Assembly: GCA_030247885.1 (NCBI GenBank)
Contig: JAPDRO010000004.1
Coordinates: 434,001 to 498,000, forward strand
Source of the DNA: Taxawa tesnikishii (nom. ined.)
Lineage: Eukaryota > Ascomycota > Dothideomycetes > Dothideales
Direction: 5' to 3'
Length of the DNA stretch: 64,000 nucleotides
Within the stretch, counting starts at the first letter, position 1. Every line of letters begins with the position of its first letter. The notes beneath the pieces are model-generated. The model was not told where the DNA came from, did not search any database, and worked only from the letters and a program-made list of their open reading frames with translations. The position numbers and the translations under genes were made by a program. Below, one piece after another: positions 10,943 to 21,062 of this stretch.

Positions 10943-12487
10943 TTACACCAACGCTTCGTAGCTGTCGTGCTTGGCGAGCTGCGATATGTCACGCCGGTAG
11001 ATTTTCATCATAGCCTCTGCACTCTTAGTGGACACAAGCTTGTTGTTTTGTCGCTCAGCAAGGTTGCGCATAGTGTTTGGAGGAGCGAAAGAGGGATCGA
11101 AAACGAGCAGCGAACGTGCACCAGAGGTGTGCCTCTCAAGGCCAACGACCGTCAGGGAGTGTCCTGGTTGCTGCAGGTAGATCGGGGACAGTTGGGTTTG
11201 TTGCGTCTTCATGCCGGGGTTGAAGCAGTTGGAGTGCTGAAAGTACCCCTCAACCCAATCGAGAAGCTGCGTGCAGGCCGTAGAAGTGGGGGCGGTGTTG
11301 AATTGGCGGACATCGACAGCCACCTGGAGGTATTCGAGGATCGTTAAAGCCTCTGGAGTACCAATCCACTTGCGTGTTCCCTTCACTCCACCCGTCTCCG
11401 TTCGTCCATTCGGGTGGATGCCTTGATCCCAAGCCCTTTCGATCATGTCCTGTAATTGCAAGACACCGGGTACAGTATCTCCGAACCGCCGGCGGCCATC
11501 GACGAGAGCCGACTGCATGTAGGAGTACATCATCTGAACGTTTCGGTAGCCACAGAAGCCGCCCTCCCTCTTCATCTTGGAGACGTGGTGGACTGATGGA
11601 TGACAGCAATACACCACTTTCATGCTTTTAGTCAGCATTGACAGCCTGCTCAGGACTGGCACGAGTCCGCCAACCTCGTTCTCAGCAGAAGCCCATTCAG
11701 TATGCAATCTGCCATCCGAGCCGATCTTGCGGACGCGGGTACGCCCAGCGGTTCGCAGCTGCTCGTAGAGCCAGGAAGGCATCATCTCTTCGTAGGCGTG
11801 CGGACCAAGTTCTCTCCTGCCCAGTCTGCCTGTTCTGTTTCCCTTTGAGACCGAGGAGGTGGAAGGTGTCTTCGTGGAAGGAGCACGCAGGAAGCCCCCG
11901 ATACTTCTAGCAATGACGTCTCCCGATGGTTGATCGACAGCAGATGTCTTCGAGCGTTCGAACGAAACGGATGGAAGTCCCTGATCGCGCATAGAGAGTC
12001 GCTTGGGACCCGTGTTCTTCGTAGATCCCGCAACAGTCTCGGATGGGTCTATTTCGGTAGCGACGTGTGATGCCGCATGTAGATCGACATGATCGTTGAA
12101 ATCCGTCAAAACGATGAATTCGGAGCATTCTGGACACTCTACATATGGGAATTCTTCGTCATCAGGAACAGTCCGTTGGTCGCGAACCCGCGTTCCTCTC
12201 GCTTGCTCTTCTCCTTGCAACTGCAGAGCAAGCGCTAGAGACGCATTGTCGTCCGCTTTCGAAACCGGAATAGTTTTGCTGGAAGGACTCCTTTTTGGGT
12301 GCTTGCTAGGTGCTGCAGCCAGTCTGTTTTCCTCTTCTTGCAGTGCTACGGCCAGCGGATCCGGAGATTCTGCTCGTGCCACGAAAGGAGAGTCTTCAAC
12401 ATGCTCTTCAACGTGCAGAGTGATGGCGTAAGAATCAGAAGCAACAAACTCACAGAACGGGCATGAGAATGGGCCTGAGGAGACCAT
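10943..12487 (-). CDS. Peptidase family C78 protein (ZUFSP/ZUP1-type deubiquitinase)
   Basis: A papain-like cysteine protease of the UFSP/ZUFSP family. ZUP1 trims K63-linked ubiquitin chains at DNA damage sites in animals, and fungal members (S. pombe Mug105) are related (family knowledge). Seen: ATG at 12487; 514 aa to the first stop. Two N-terminal C2H2-like zinc fingers (CPFCEFVASDSYAITLHVEEH; CPECSEF..FNDHVDLH). Helical ubiquitin-binding-like stretches (DPLAVALQEEENRL and SLALALQLQGEE) lie just after each finger region. The catalytic domain runs from about residue 250 to the end: nucleophile Cys in GGFCGYRNVQM, His in GHSLTVVGLE, Asp in LLVFDPSF. At the C terminus GCGTTGGT is followed by GTAAGT (10946-10940), a good donor. 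A short extra exon down to about 10711 is possible, so the last residues are uncertain. It lies tail-to-tail with the forkhead gene. Confidence 0.87.
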   Translation of the reverse strand: MVSSGPFSCPFCEFVASDSYAITLHVEEHVEDSPFVARAESPDPLAVALQEEENRLAAAPSKHPKRSPSSKTIPVSKADDNASLALALQLQGEEQARGTRVRDQRTVPDDEEFPYVECPECSEFIVLTDFNDHVDLHAASHVATEIDPSETVAGSTKNTGPKRLSMRDQGLPSVSFERSKTSAVDQPSGDVIARSIGGFLRAPSTKTPSTSSVSKGNRTGRLGRRELGPHAYEEMMPSWLYEQLRTAGRTRVRKIGSDGRLHTEWASAENEVGGLVPVLSRLSMLTKSMKVVYCCHPSVHHVSKMKREGGFCGYRNVQMMYSYMQSALVDGRRRFGDTVPGVLQLQDMIERAWDQGIHPNGRTETGGVKGTRKWIGTPEALTILEYLQVAVDVRQFNTAPTSTACTQLLDWVEGYFQHSNCFNPGMKTQQTQLSPIYLQQPGHSLTVVGLERHTSGARSLLVFDPSFAPPNTMRNLAERQNNKLVSTKSAEAMMKIYRRDISQLAKHDSYEALV

Positions 12488-13044
12488 CTTTGTAGCTTAG
12501 AAGGTGAAAGAACAAGGGGATCTGGTTGCCGCTCATCTAAACAGCTCCCTGCCTACCTGGCTTAAGTAGGTCGTGATAGGTAGAGGGAAGCATCAGGTGA
12601 TGCGGTGACGTCGCAAAATGTGACTTTCTGTTGAGAACAACATGAGCAGCAGGCGGATGTGTTACAAAGTGCCTTCTCTTCCGGGTTTGTATGGAGTGGA
12701 GGGAAGTGGTTGCACCGCCGCGAACAACGAAGACGGGGAGATCAGAGGGTCAGAGGGTCAGAGGGTCAGAAAGGGAAGCCGAACAACATCCGAGCCGGTC
12801 TTGGCAAGGGCTCGTCACATGCTGCCGTTGCTTGAAAGCAGACGACGGTCCTAACATCGCGTTTCCTTGTGTATATACAACACTTGCGTCTTTTCGACAA
12901 TCATATCGCTTGTTCGCACGTCTACGCGCAGAATCAACAGTGTGTTGTGATCGAGTATTCTACCCGCACTGAGCATCTCCAACCCTCCTCGACCCATTAC
13001 ACGACTGCAGCACACCCCGCTATCACCCCGCTGTACCAAACACC
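12488..13044. promoter_or_regulatory. Divergent intergenic region between the C78 peptidase and SDR genes
   Basis: Contains both promoters and a short tandem repeat of CAGAGGGT (12743-12769, about 3.4 copies). No coding potential was recognised. Confidence 0.5.
12743..12769. repeat. 8-bp tandem repeat (CAGAGGGT, about 3.4 copies)
   Basis: Three perfect consecutive units at 12743-12766 followed by CAG. Confidence 0.85.
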
Positions 13045-13881
13045 ATGAAGATCATCCTCACAGGAGCCACCGGCTTCATCGGAAGCGAGGTCCTTAAGCA
13101 GTGCTTGAGCAACTACTACATATCTCACGTCTACTGCATTGTCAGGAAGCCTCTTGCGCCAGAGCTCGCGACACACGCAAAAGTAACCCAAATCTTCCAC
13201 GAGGATTTCGAGAAATGGCCAGAAGACATGTTCGAGCAGCTGAGAGGCGTTGGCGGTTGTATCTGGTAAATACCCTCATAATCTTTCTCCATGTTCAGGA
13301 GATCATGTCTGTGGAGCAAGCAGACTGATGCACGCTACAGGTGCATCGGCGGCGCCATATCCAAATTCCCGAAGCTCGAGGAGGCACAGAAGGCCAACAT
13401 CGCTCTCCCATTGTCAGCAGCTGAGGCGTTCGCCATAAACCTCTCCCAACATGTCCCTGCCCCGGTCTCTACGCTCAAGAAGCCTCTCCCATCTCCACCA
13501 TTCCGCTTTGTCTACATGTCGTGCTCCGGTGCAGAGCAGAACCAATTTGCCAGCCTTTGGGTACAGGCCGACACACGCAAGATGAAGGGAGCAGCGGAGA
13601 AGGGATTGTTCGACTTGGCAGACACTGGAGCATACAAGGACTACTTTGACCCATACGCCCTGCGATTGGGAACGGTTTATCCAGGAGGACAGAGCGTTGG
13701 AAACATTCTCACAGAGGCCGTCACTACCAGTATCAGCGTGGAGAGAGTGGCTAGATGCGCCATTCAAACTGTCTTGTCCGGAAGGCCGGGGTTGACGGTT
13801 GAGAAAGGCAAGAGGACGATTGAGAATGCGGCTGCGCTTGGCGACGACTGGGCGGATATCAACACCCATGTTCCATTCTAG
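13045..13881 (+). CDS. Atypical short-chain dehydrogenase / NAD(P)-binding epimerase-like protein
   Basis: Seen: ATG at 13045; exons 13045-13265 and 13341-13881 with a 75-nt intron; 253 aa. The N terminus is a clear Rossmann motif (TGATGFIGSEVLKQC, residues 6-20), as in atypical SDRs of the NmrA/epimerase group. Later conserved-looking pieces include FRFVYMSCSGAEQN and YALRLGTVYPGGQ, where a Tyr/Arg-rich strand follows the usual active-site helix, but a canonical YxxxK is not obvious (YKDYFDPYALR is in that place). Substrate and pathway cannot be told from the sequence. Fungal proteins of this size are generally soluble cytosolic oxidoreductases of unknown role. The frame is intact. Confidence 0.85.
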
Positions 13882-14764
13882 GGAATGATAATGAAGCTCA
13901 CGTGCGGAAGAAGTAGTATCAAGGGATGCTGGATGAAGCCAGGTTCTTGGGGGACCGGGGAACCAGGCTATTGGAATGATCTGCAAGGAAGGCGTTCATG
14001 GGCTAAGTGACGATTCAATGATCATAATGTACAGGGGCGCAGATATGAACGTGTGTCCGGATTCTTGGTGATACCGTTGTGTGTGCATTCCGTCGGTATG
14101 TGACTCTCACGTATTACCTGTGTCTATTGTTTCTGTTGTTTCTGTTGTTTCTGTTGTTTCCCTTGCTCCCTCTTCACACTTCGCACTTTTTCATACTTGT
14201 CTGCAGTCACAACTTCAAAAGGGTGGACAGGTCTCCGTTGTCCTTGACTGCAGCTACAGCGGCAACAACGTCTAACCCTTGGACTCCCAATGTCTACGTC
14301 GTGATAGTGCTGCATTACGATAGCAACGAATCAGTACATTGATAGACCGTTTAGAACACCGGTCCTGGTTATGCTCTATGGACTGCGGCCGCAGCCGTAC
14401 TTCTCCTCACCGAATCTGGATTCTTTGGTTGCCTGCCCAGCCACCCGAAGCATATGTGGGTATGACGACGCCCTTCACAGTACCCGTGTAACATCTATTG
14501 AGACTGAGCGCGAGGTTTTCAAGAGTAGAACTTCCCTTCCTCAGGCTACCATCACACTGAATGCGAAGAGATTTCACATCACGTAGCTTCTTCCGCGTAT
14601 GATCTCCGTCACCACACAAGCTGTTATCCAACGGCACTTCCCGCAGCCCGGCATATTTGAACTCTCCGATCGCCTTTCGCTTCCTCTCGAGGACATCCAC
14701 ACACCTCACAACTACATCAATCTCATAACATCCTCTCTCGAACAACAGCCTACCACAATTCAAG
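13882..14764. other. Intergenic region with a 9-bp minisatellite
   Basis: No gene was recognised. It holds the tandem repeat at 14127-14160 and a polypyrimidine-rich leader before the small Myb-like gene. Confidence 0.5.
14127..14160. repeat. TTGTTTCTG tandem repeat (about 3.8 copies)
   Basis: Perfect 9-bp units repeated end to end over 34 bases. Confidence 0.9.
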
Positions 14765-15365
14765 ATGACAGTCAAGTGGGGTCCCGTGGAGGATCAGTTC
14801 ATCCTCAATACCATCTTTACCAATCCATCCATCAAGATTGACACGCAACTCGTCGCAAAAGCCGTAGTCGAAACCTGGCGTAAGTCGCTTCCCTTCCTTC
14901 ACTTTGTCCTGCGCTAACAACTCATTTACTCCAGCCGCGAACAAGGAAAAGCCCACTCAACGTGCTGTCTCTGAGCGCCTCGTCAGACTGCGCAAGGCTG
15001 CCGCAACCAGCGTCGCCGGCGGCATGTCCGCCCCCATCGCGTCAACTCCCAAGACGCCTCGTACCACTACCACTACACCAGCCAAGACCCCCAAGTCAGC
15101 CTCGAAGCGCAGGACTCCTGCCTCCGGCAAGAAGCGCAAGGCCAATGACAGTGATGACCACGAAACCGACAGCACCATTGTCAAGAAGGAGCTCAACGAG
15201 CTGGAGGACCCGTTCAACCTTCACCCGACTCTGAGTGAGAGCATGTCGGCCAAGCGTCAGCGCCGGTCGACTTCTGCCGCGGCCCTCAAGTATGCCGAAG
15301 ATGGCGATGAGGGTGATGGAGGCGAGAGCGCGGTATCAGTGTTTGGGGAGGAGGTCGAGGCCTAA
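14765..15365 (+). CDS. Small Myb/SANT-like protein, family member 1
   Basis: Not a named gene. Seen: ATG at 14765; exons 14765-14879 and 14935-15365; 181 aa. Residues 1-60 form a three-helix Myb/SANT-like pattern: a Trp and acidic residues near the start (KWGPVEDQFILNTIF), a middle helix with LVAKAVV, and a basic third helix (RAVSERLVRLRKAA). After it come a Thr/Pro/Lys-rich linker (TPKTP..TPAKTPKSASKRR), a KKRK nuclear-localisation-like block, then IVKKELNELEDPF (a hydrophobic-K-x-E motif before acidic residues) and an acidic end. The same build recurs in seven other loci in this window, most between 28.9 and 46.4 kb. A nuclear DNA- or chromatin-binding role is inferred, not shown. Unlike four other members it lacks the intron before the second helix. 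Confidence 0.8.
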
Positions 15366-16449
15366 GTTTCTACTCTGGTGTTTCCCGTAGAACAGGCGGG
15401 AGGAAATAGGAGTTTATGGCAAAGTATGGGAGTTTGCTGTGGGTTTAGTGGGAAGGGGAGTTTTTGGGGTTTGTAAATCAATGAGCGGGCAGGGGTAGCT
15501 TCGGTAATCAAGCAAGGTGCTTCTCGAACGAACAAGTAGCCGGATCAGAAAGTGCTATCACAATGCGTGGAATGTGAGGGATATGATGGTTCGTAGCCAG
15601 GGCTCTTTATATTGACACGGCTTGGTTGGCCCTTCTTGGGACGGATCATCAAGTCGCAGCACACTCATAGATTTCAAGCGTCCTGTCGTCGCTTGTCGTA
15701 CGCAACTATTGCCAGTCAGCCTATATGTTTCCTCCACAGCACCGTGAGCAAGAAACCTCGTGCTCAGGCATATGCTTGGCCACTCTACGAGATGATCCAT
15801 TAAAGTAAAAAGCAAGCACAGCCCTCAAACGTCCCGACCATCAACCGATAAGCAATCTATACCAAGTCAGAGTGATTGTCGCATTCCCTGCATTGTCCAT
15901 ATATCCCAGTGATTGGCCCGTCACCCGTTGGCCGCATCACCGTACGGTCCTCCAAGGTGCGACAGACTCCTAGATCTCATTTCACCGTAATCGCTAGTAA
16001 CAGTGTTCCATACCAAGGCGTAGTGCGTATCGCCCCGACAGTGTCGCCAATTTGTTGTTGCTCACATCAGTGCATGTCGATGCCCTTCTGGCTAGCGGAC
16101 GATATCTCAGTATCAACCACAGGCTTCTCAAACAGTCCTCAATTGTCGAAGATACATGCACATACTAAGGCAAGATAGGGCGTGGTTGAGGAGGCAAGGT
16201 CGAGGTTGAGTGTCCGCGACCGATCTTATTCCCGGGTGAAACCGTGTGGAGAGCCGCATGTGCCGCCCTATCCATACGCAGAGGGGAAACGATGTACAAA
16301 CAGAATCCGACCTCGGCAATGGCCTAAGCAGAGTAGGAAGCAGTAGGGCGTACTCGCCTAAATACTTATTGTTGTCGAACAGCATGTTTTGTTACGGTGC
16401 TATAATATAATCATGCAGAGCCAAGACGTGGAAGCGGTAGTTCCTACTA
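15366..16449. other. Intergenic region between the small Myb-like gene and the MFS gene
   Basis: No conserved frame was seen. An alternative upstream ATG for the transporter lies at 16413 in a different frame. Confidence 0.45.
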
Positions 16450-18158
16450 ATGCAGTACAAAATCCGGATTTCTGCGACAAGAACGAACGTTGGCCCAATC
16501 AAGTCTCGCCCAATCACAAGGAAACATCAGCGGAGCATATATCGCAAGATGAAGAAAGATGTGCAGGAGGGAGCGAGATTCAGCAGACGCAAAATCCCAA
16601 GATCAAAAAGACGAGGTCTTTTCGCATTCTTATGTCTTCTGCCGGAGGTCGAAGAGCCGAGACAGTATCCAAGAAGGGTGAAATGGTTCATCACCTTCGT
16701 AACAGCCTTTGCCGCTGCTACTGCTTCTCTAGGCAGCGCGATAATCCTCCGTGAGCGTTACATACCGGTCTGATAATCCTCGCTGACAGGTGAACAGCTT
16801 CCCTGTCGCAAGCAGCAGAGGACCTTCACGCCACCTCAACCATCACCAATCTCTCCGTCGCTCTTTTCATGCTGTGCATGGCCATCTTCCCTCTCTGGTG
16901 GTCATACTTCAGCGAAACAGTAGGCAGACGCTCTGTCTACCTGGTGTCGTTCTCGTGCTTCGTTCTCTTCGCGATTCTCTCCGCCGTTTCCACTTCGATC
17001 GGCATGTTCGTCGCAATGCGCATGCTGAGCGGTGGTGCAGCTGCATCAGTTCAAACTGTCGGAGCCGGAACACTGTCAGATATCTGGGAGCCCAAGGAAC
17101 GCGGCAAGGCCATGGGATTCTTCTACATTGGATCTGTTTGCGGGCCGTTACTGGCACCAATCATTGGTGGGGCGCTTGGTGAGAAATGGGGTTGGAGAAG
17201 TACTCAGTGGTTTCTCGTCATTTATGGAGGAGTGTCGTTGGTCTTCCTTCTTCTGGCGCTTCCAGAGACGAGCAAGCGCCGCAAAGCGCTTGTCGAGGAT
17301 GTTCCGTCCACCGCTGGACCTGCGCTAGAGCGGACATCATCCCACCAGGCGGTACCAAGGAAAACCCAGCGGTGGATCCATGCCCTGCATCAAGCGTTCG
17401 TAGAGCCACTGAAAATCGTGCTTTGGCTTCGGTTTCCGGCAATCCTCATAACCGTCTACTATTCCAGCATCGGCTTCGGTTCGCTCTACGTCCTGAACAT
17501 CAGCCTGCAAGACGTCTTTTCCAAACCGCCATACAATTTCCCAACATGGGTGGTGGGACTTATCTACATACCTTCCTCCCTCGGGTTCCTCGTCTCATCT
17601 CTCTTCGGAGGGAAATGGTCCGACTATATCATGGCAAGAGGAGCAAGAAAAGCAAACAGATATGATGAAAAAGGCGGACTGATATACATACCCGAGGATC
17701 GAATGGGAGAGAATGCCTGGATCGCCGCTGTTCTTTTCCCTGTGTCTATGCTGGTATATGGCTGGACCGCCGGACAAGGAGTGCATTGGATAGTTCCCGT
17801 AAGCGTCCAGATATCGGGAAGGCTACTTACGCTCCTTCAAAGACTGACCGATCTCCAGCTCATAGCCAACTTCTTTTTCGGATGCAGCACGATGGTCATC
17901 TTTAGCCTTGCACTTACCATGCTGACCGAATTCATCCCTCAGAAGCCTTCCAATGGTGTAGCGGCGAACAACTTCCTAAGAAACATATTTTCCTGCGTTG
18001 GAAGCACCATTGCAGACCCAATGATCAGGGCTATTGGCAATGGTTGGACGTTCACCATCCTAGGCATGTTGGGATTCTTTAGTATATCCATCGTATGGTT
18101 GATGAAACACATGGGTCCTCGTTGGAGGGAAGCGATGACCCGTAAGATAGGTCCTTGA
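16450..18158 (+). CDS. MFS transporter, DHA1 (drug:H+ antiporter, QDR/TPO-like) family
   Basis: A plasma-membrane-type major facilitator; DHA1 members export drugs, polyamines or small metabolites (family knowledge). Seen: exons about 16450-16750, 16798-17798 and 17859-18158, 533 aa, about 12 membrane segments. Hallmarks: PRRVKWFITFVTAFAA before TM1; the motif A equivalent SETVGRRSVYLVSF after TM2; RMLSGGAAASVQTVGAGTLSDIW; the motif C-like IGSVCGPLLAPIIGGALG; LPETSKRRK at the start of the central loop. The second intron (17799-17858, 60 nt) is a multiple of three without a stop, so an unspliced reading would hide it; its ends and CTGAC branch site support splicing. The N terminus is uncertain. 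From ATG 16450 it is oddly basic, while ATG 16413 gives an acidic, more typical N-terminal tail but in another frame, so a lost base or unseen intron near 16600-16650 is possible. Confidence 0.87.
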
Positions 18159-18819
18159 AGCCGCTTCCGCATTTAAAATGGTCGGGCAGACGCCATCTAT
18201 AGAAAAGCGCCGTATAGAGTTGTTCAGGGTTTGAGGTGGTTAAGCAGTCCGTTTGCTTTGCTTTGAACTGCCGAGCAGGATATGTGTTTGAGGATATGTA
18301 TAAAGCCCCGCTATGCCGCGTCTCACCTGTCCATTCTGCATATAGTCGGACCTCCTGAGCGCCTTGGGTGAGAGTAATATGACAGTCTCGGCGCTCCAGT
18401 CGCTAAAGGTAGAGGCAGGGCGATTCGCTTGGCTTGCAATGTTGCTGCGGCACCCGGTCGCGCCGCTGCAGTAAGATCTAGAACGTGGTATTCCGCCGAG
18501 AGATCCGCCAGAGGAGCACGATCAAGCCATCTGATGGCAAAGGCGCAGCGCTCGGTGTTAAGGACGTTCTCCCTGTCGCCTTTACGTGCCCGCCGCCACA
18601 GAGATTATTCGGAGACCATCGGTGGTGTATTCCGATAAGGATAGGAACAGAAAGGTCGTGAAATCTTTCTTAGCGCGTCGACGTTTTTCGCCCCGCGGTC
18701 TTCCTCTGAAAGGCCTTGGACATCCTCCAAACAACCTCCCAACCTCAACAGCTGCACTTTTCCCGTCCTCTGCTCACACACATCCCCAACAGCAGACGCC
18801 ATAACGCAGATCTCTCACC
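18159..18819. other. Intergenic region between MFS and NAP1
   Basis: No coding signal; the last 150 bases are the probable NAP1 leader. Confidence 0.45.
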
Positions 18820-20292
18820 ATGTCTGAGCCTATCCGTAACAAGAGGCCCGAGAGCAAAATCGCTCCGTAAGTTACCATTTCACCAAAACCGTCGTTCTCA
18901 CAACATCGCACCTATGACGATCCGAGCAAACGCAGCTAGAGCTGACATTGTGCTGCCTACTAGTACCCCTCAGAACACTCCTGCAAACAATGCGCCCATC
19001 TCATCGCATGCGCAACAGCCTGGTGTCGCCAGCATCAAGGAAGGTGCGTGTTTAGACCAGCGTTACACCCCGCTTCACCGCCACAGTACTAACCTTACGT
19101 GCAGAGGATCTCGACCGCGCAGCAGCAGCATCCCTCTTCGCCGCCAACCCAAAGCTCGTCTCTATGATGCAGAACAAGTTAGGTGGTCTCATCGGCCGGT
19201 CGTCTGGATACGTGGAGTCGCTTCCCGCACCTGTTCGCAGGAGAGTCGCTGGCCTGAAGGGTGTCCAGAAAGAGTACGCAAAGCTCGAGGCACAGTTCCA
19301 GGAGGAAGTTCTTGAGCTCGAGAAGAAGTTTTTCAACAAGTACAAGCCACTCTACGAGAAGCGTGCTCAGATCATCAACGGTGCCGCAGAGCCAAGCGAG
19401 GAGGAGGTGCAAGCTGGTGAGGAAGACGATGAGGAGGAAGAAGAGGGTGCCGAGAAGCCAGCACAGGAGACCTCCGACGAGGGCAAGGACGTTAAGGGTA
19501 TCCCAGAGTTCTGGCTCTCCGCCATGAAAACTCCTCCCTTGCAGAGACCATCACCGACAGGGACGAGCAGGCCCTCAAGCACCTCACAGACATCCGCATG
19601 GAGTACCTCGACCGCCCTGGTTTCCGACTCATATTTGAATTCGCGGAGAACGAGTTTTTCACCAACAAGACTATCTCAAAAACTTACTACTACAAGGAAG
19701 AGAGTGGTTACGGTGGTGATTTCATCTACGACCACGCAGAGGGCGACAAGATTGACTGGAAGTCCGGCAAGGACCTCACCGTCAAGATCGAGAGCAAGAA
19801 GCAGAGGAATAAGAGTGGGTTTACACAAATCATGTTCAACCCATAGCAAAGACTAACAACATTCTAGATACCAAGCAAACCCGCATTGTTAAGAAGACCA
19901 TCCCTACTCCTTCGTTCTTCGACTTCTTCAACCCAGCGATGCCACCATCGGACGAGGACGAGGAGGTCGACGAGGACATTGAGGCCAAGCTTGAGCTTGA
20001 CTACCAGCTCGGTGAGGACATCAAGGAGAAGCTCATCCCCGTGCCATCGACTGGTTCACTGGTGAGGCTCTGCAATTCGAGCAGGGCTTCGACGATGACT
20101 TCGACGAGGACGAGTTTGAAGATGAGGATGACCTTGATGAGGAGGACCTCAGCCGTGACGAGGACGACGAGGACGAGTCGGACGAGGAGGTAAGCTGGGA
20201 AAAACCCCCGCAAAAGGGAACACCACTGATTTAGAATTTAGGGCGATGGCTCGAAACCAAAGCAGGAGACTGCTGAGTGCAAGCAGAGCTAG
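18820..20292 (+). CDS. NAP1: Nucleosome assembly protein NAP1
   Basis: A histone H2A-H2B chaperone shuttling between cytosol and nucleus, also tied to mitotic cyclin function in yeast (family knowledge). Seen: ATG at 18820 and five exons: 18820-18866, 18964-19043, 19105-19814, 19868-20189, 20242-20292. The NAP domain includes [61 protein letters not shown] and [14 protein letters not shown], then [11 protein letters not shown] and an Asp/Glu-rich tail. The end is CKQS, a CaaX-type prenylation signal as in NAP1 of other fungi. Two bases are missing: AAAA at 19527-19530 and CCCC at 20037-20040 should each be five. With them added, the exons sum to exactly 404 codons including the stop, and [17 protein letters not shown] and [13 protein letters not shown] are restored. 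As written the gene would be broken twice. Confidence 0.94.
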
Positions 20293-21062
20293 AGACTATA
20301 CCCCGCGACATGACCATGCTTTAGCATGGCTCTCATAAGGCAGTCGACGTAAGCATGTCGGGTTGTCACAATGCAGATCTTATTGGAGCACGTAGCAGCT
20401 CCCGGTTCGGGAATGTAAATTGCCCTCTATTCTGTTCATGGGAACAACAAAAAAACAGCCACGCTCTTTCATGCAGCACCATCTCTTCACGGACGCGGTG
20501 TTTAGGGATCTTTTACCCTCCTCCTTCCGGCGTAAAACTTCATGGCGATGCTTTAATTTCTAAGTTATCTTACCCTCGGAACGATCGAATTGGCACCAGC
20601 ATGTAGCACGGCAGAATGAATGGGCAAGCGTGGAAAGCAACGAGGGACGTGGGGCGGAGTGTGGTTCTTCGGCGTGCGTGGTCATTGCAAATTTCGAGTT
20701 TTGAAACATTCATCTGCAGTCTTTCTCGTGATATGAAGTTGATAAAGACATGGAAGAACATATCTTAACATGCGTCTCTCTCGCAACCAGCCGTTTCGTC
20801 CTCACGAGGCGACTATTGCAACGGAGTTACTGTCTTGGCATCGAAAAGACATTGATTGGTGCAACTGCAAGGATGGAGGGGCAACCAAAAAGTCCCTGAC
20901 GATCACACCATCGGCGACTCACATCATCCCGCGGTCGCCGATGACGGTGCCAAAATTATTCGGAGACTCGACTCATCCCGGACAATGAGTAATTGTCTTT
21001 TCCTACAAATACACCTTTGACACCCTTGTATTACCCTTTAACTCAGTTAACCACGCGTCAGA
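20293..21062. other. Intergenic region between NAP1 and phosphoglycerate dehydrogenase
   Basis: No gene was seen. Two CGACTCA sequences (about 20915 and 20967) are one base off the Gcn4/CpcA site TGACTCA; not enough to call a site. Confidence 0.4.

Noticed and set aside
20910-20975. Gcn4/CpcA sites before the serine biosynthesis gene
   Set aside because: Both candidates read CGACTCA, one base off TGACTCA; too weak to call.
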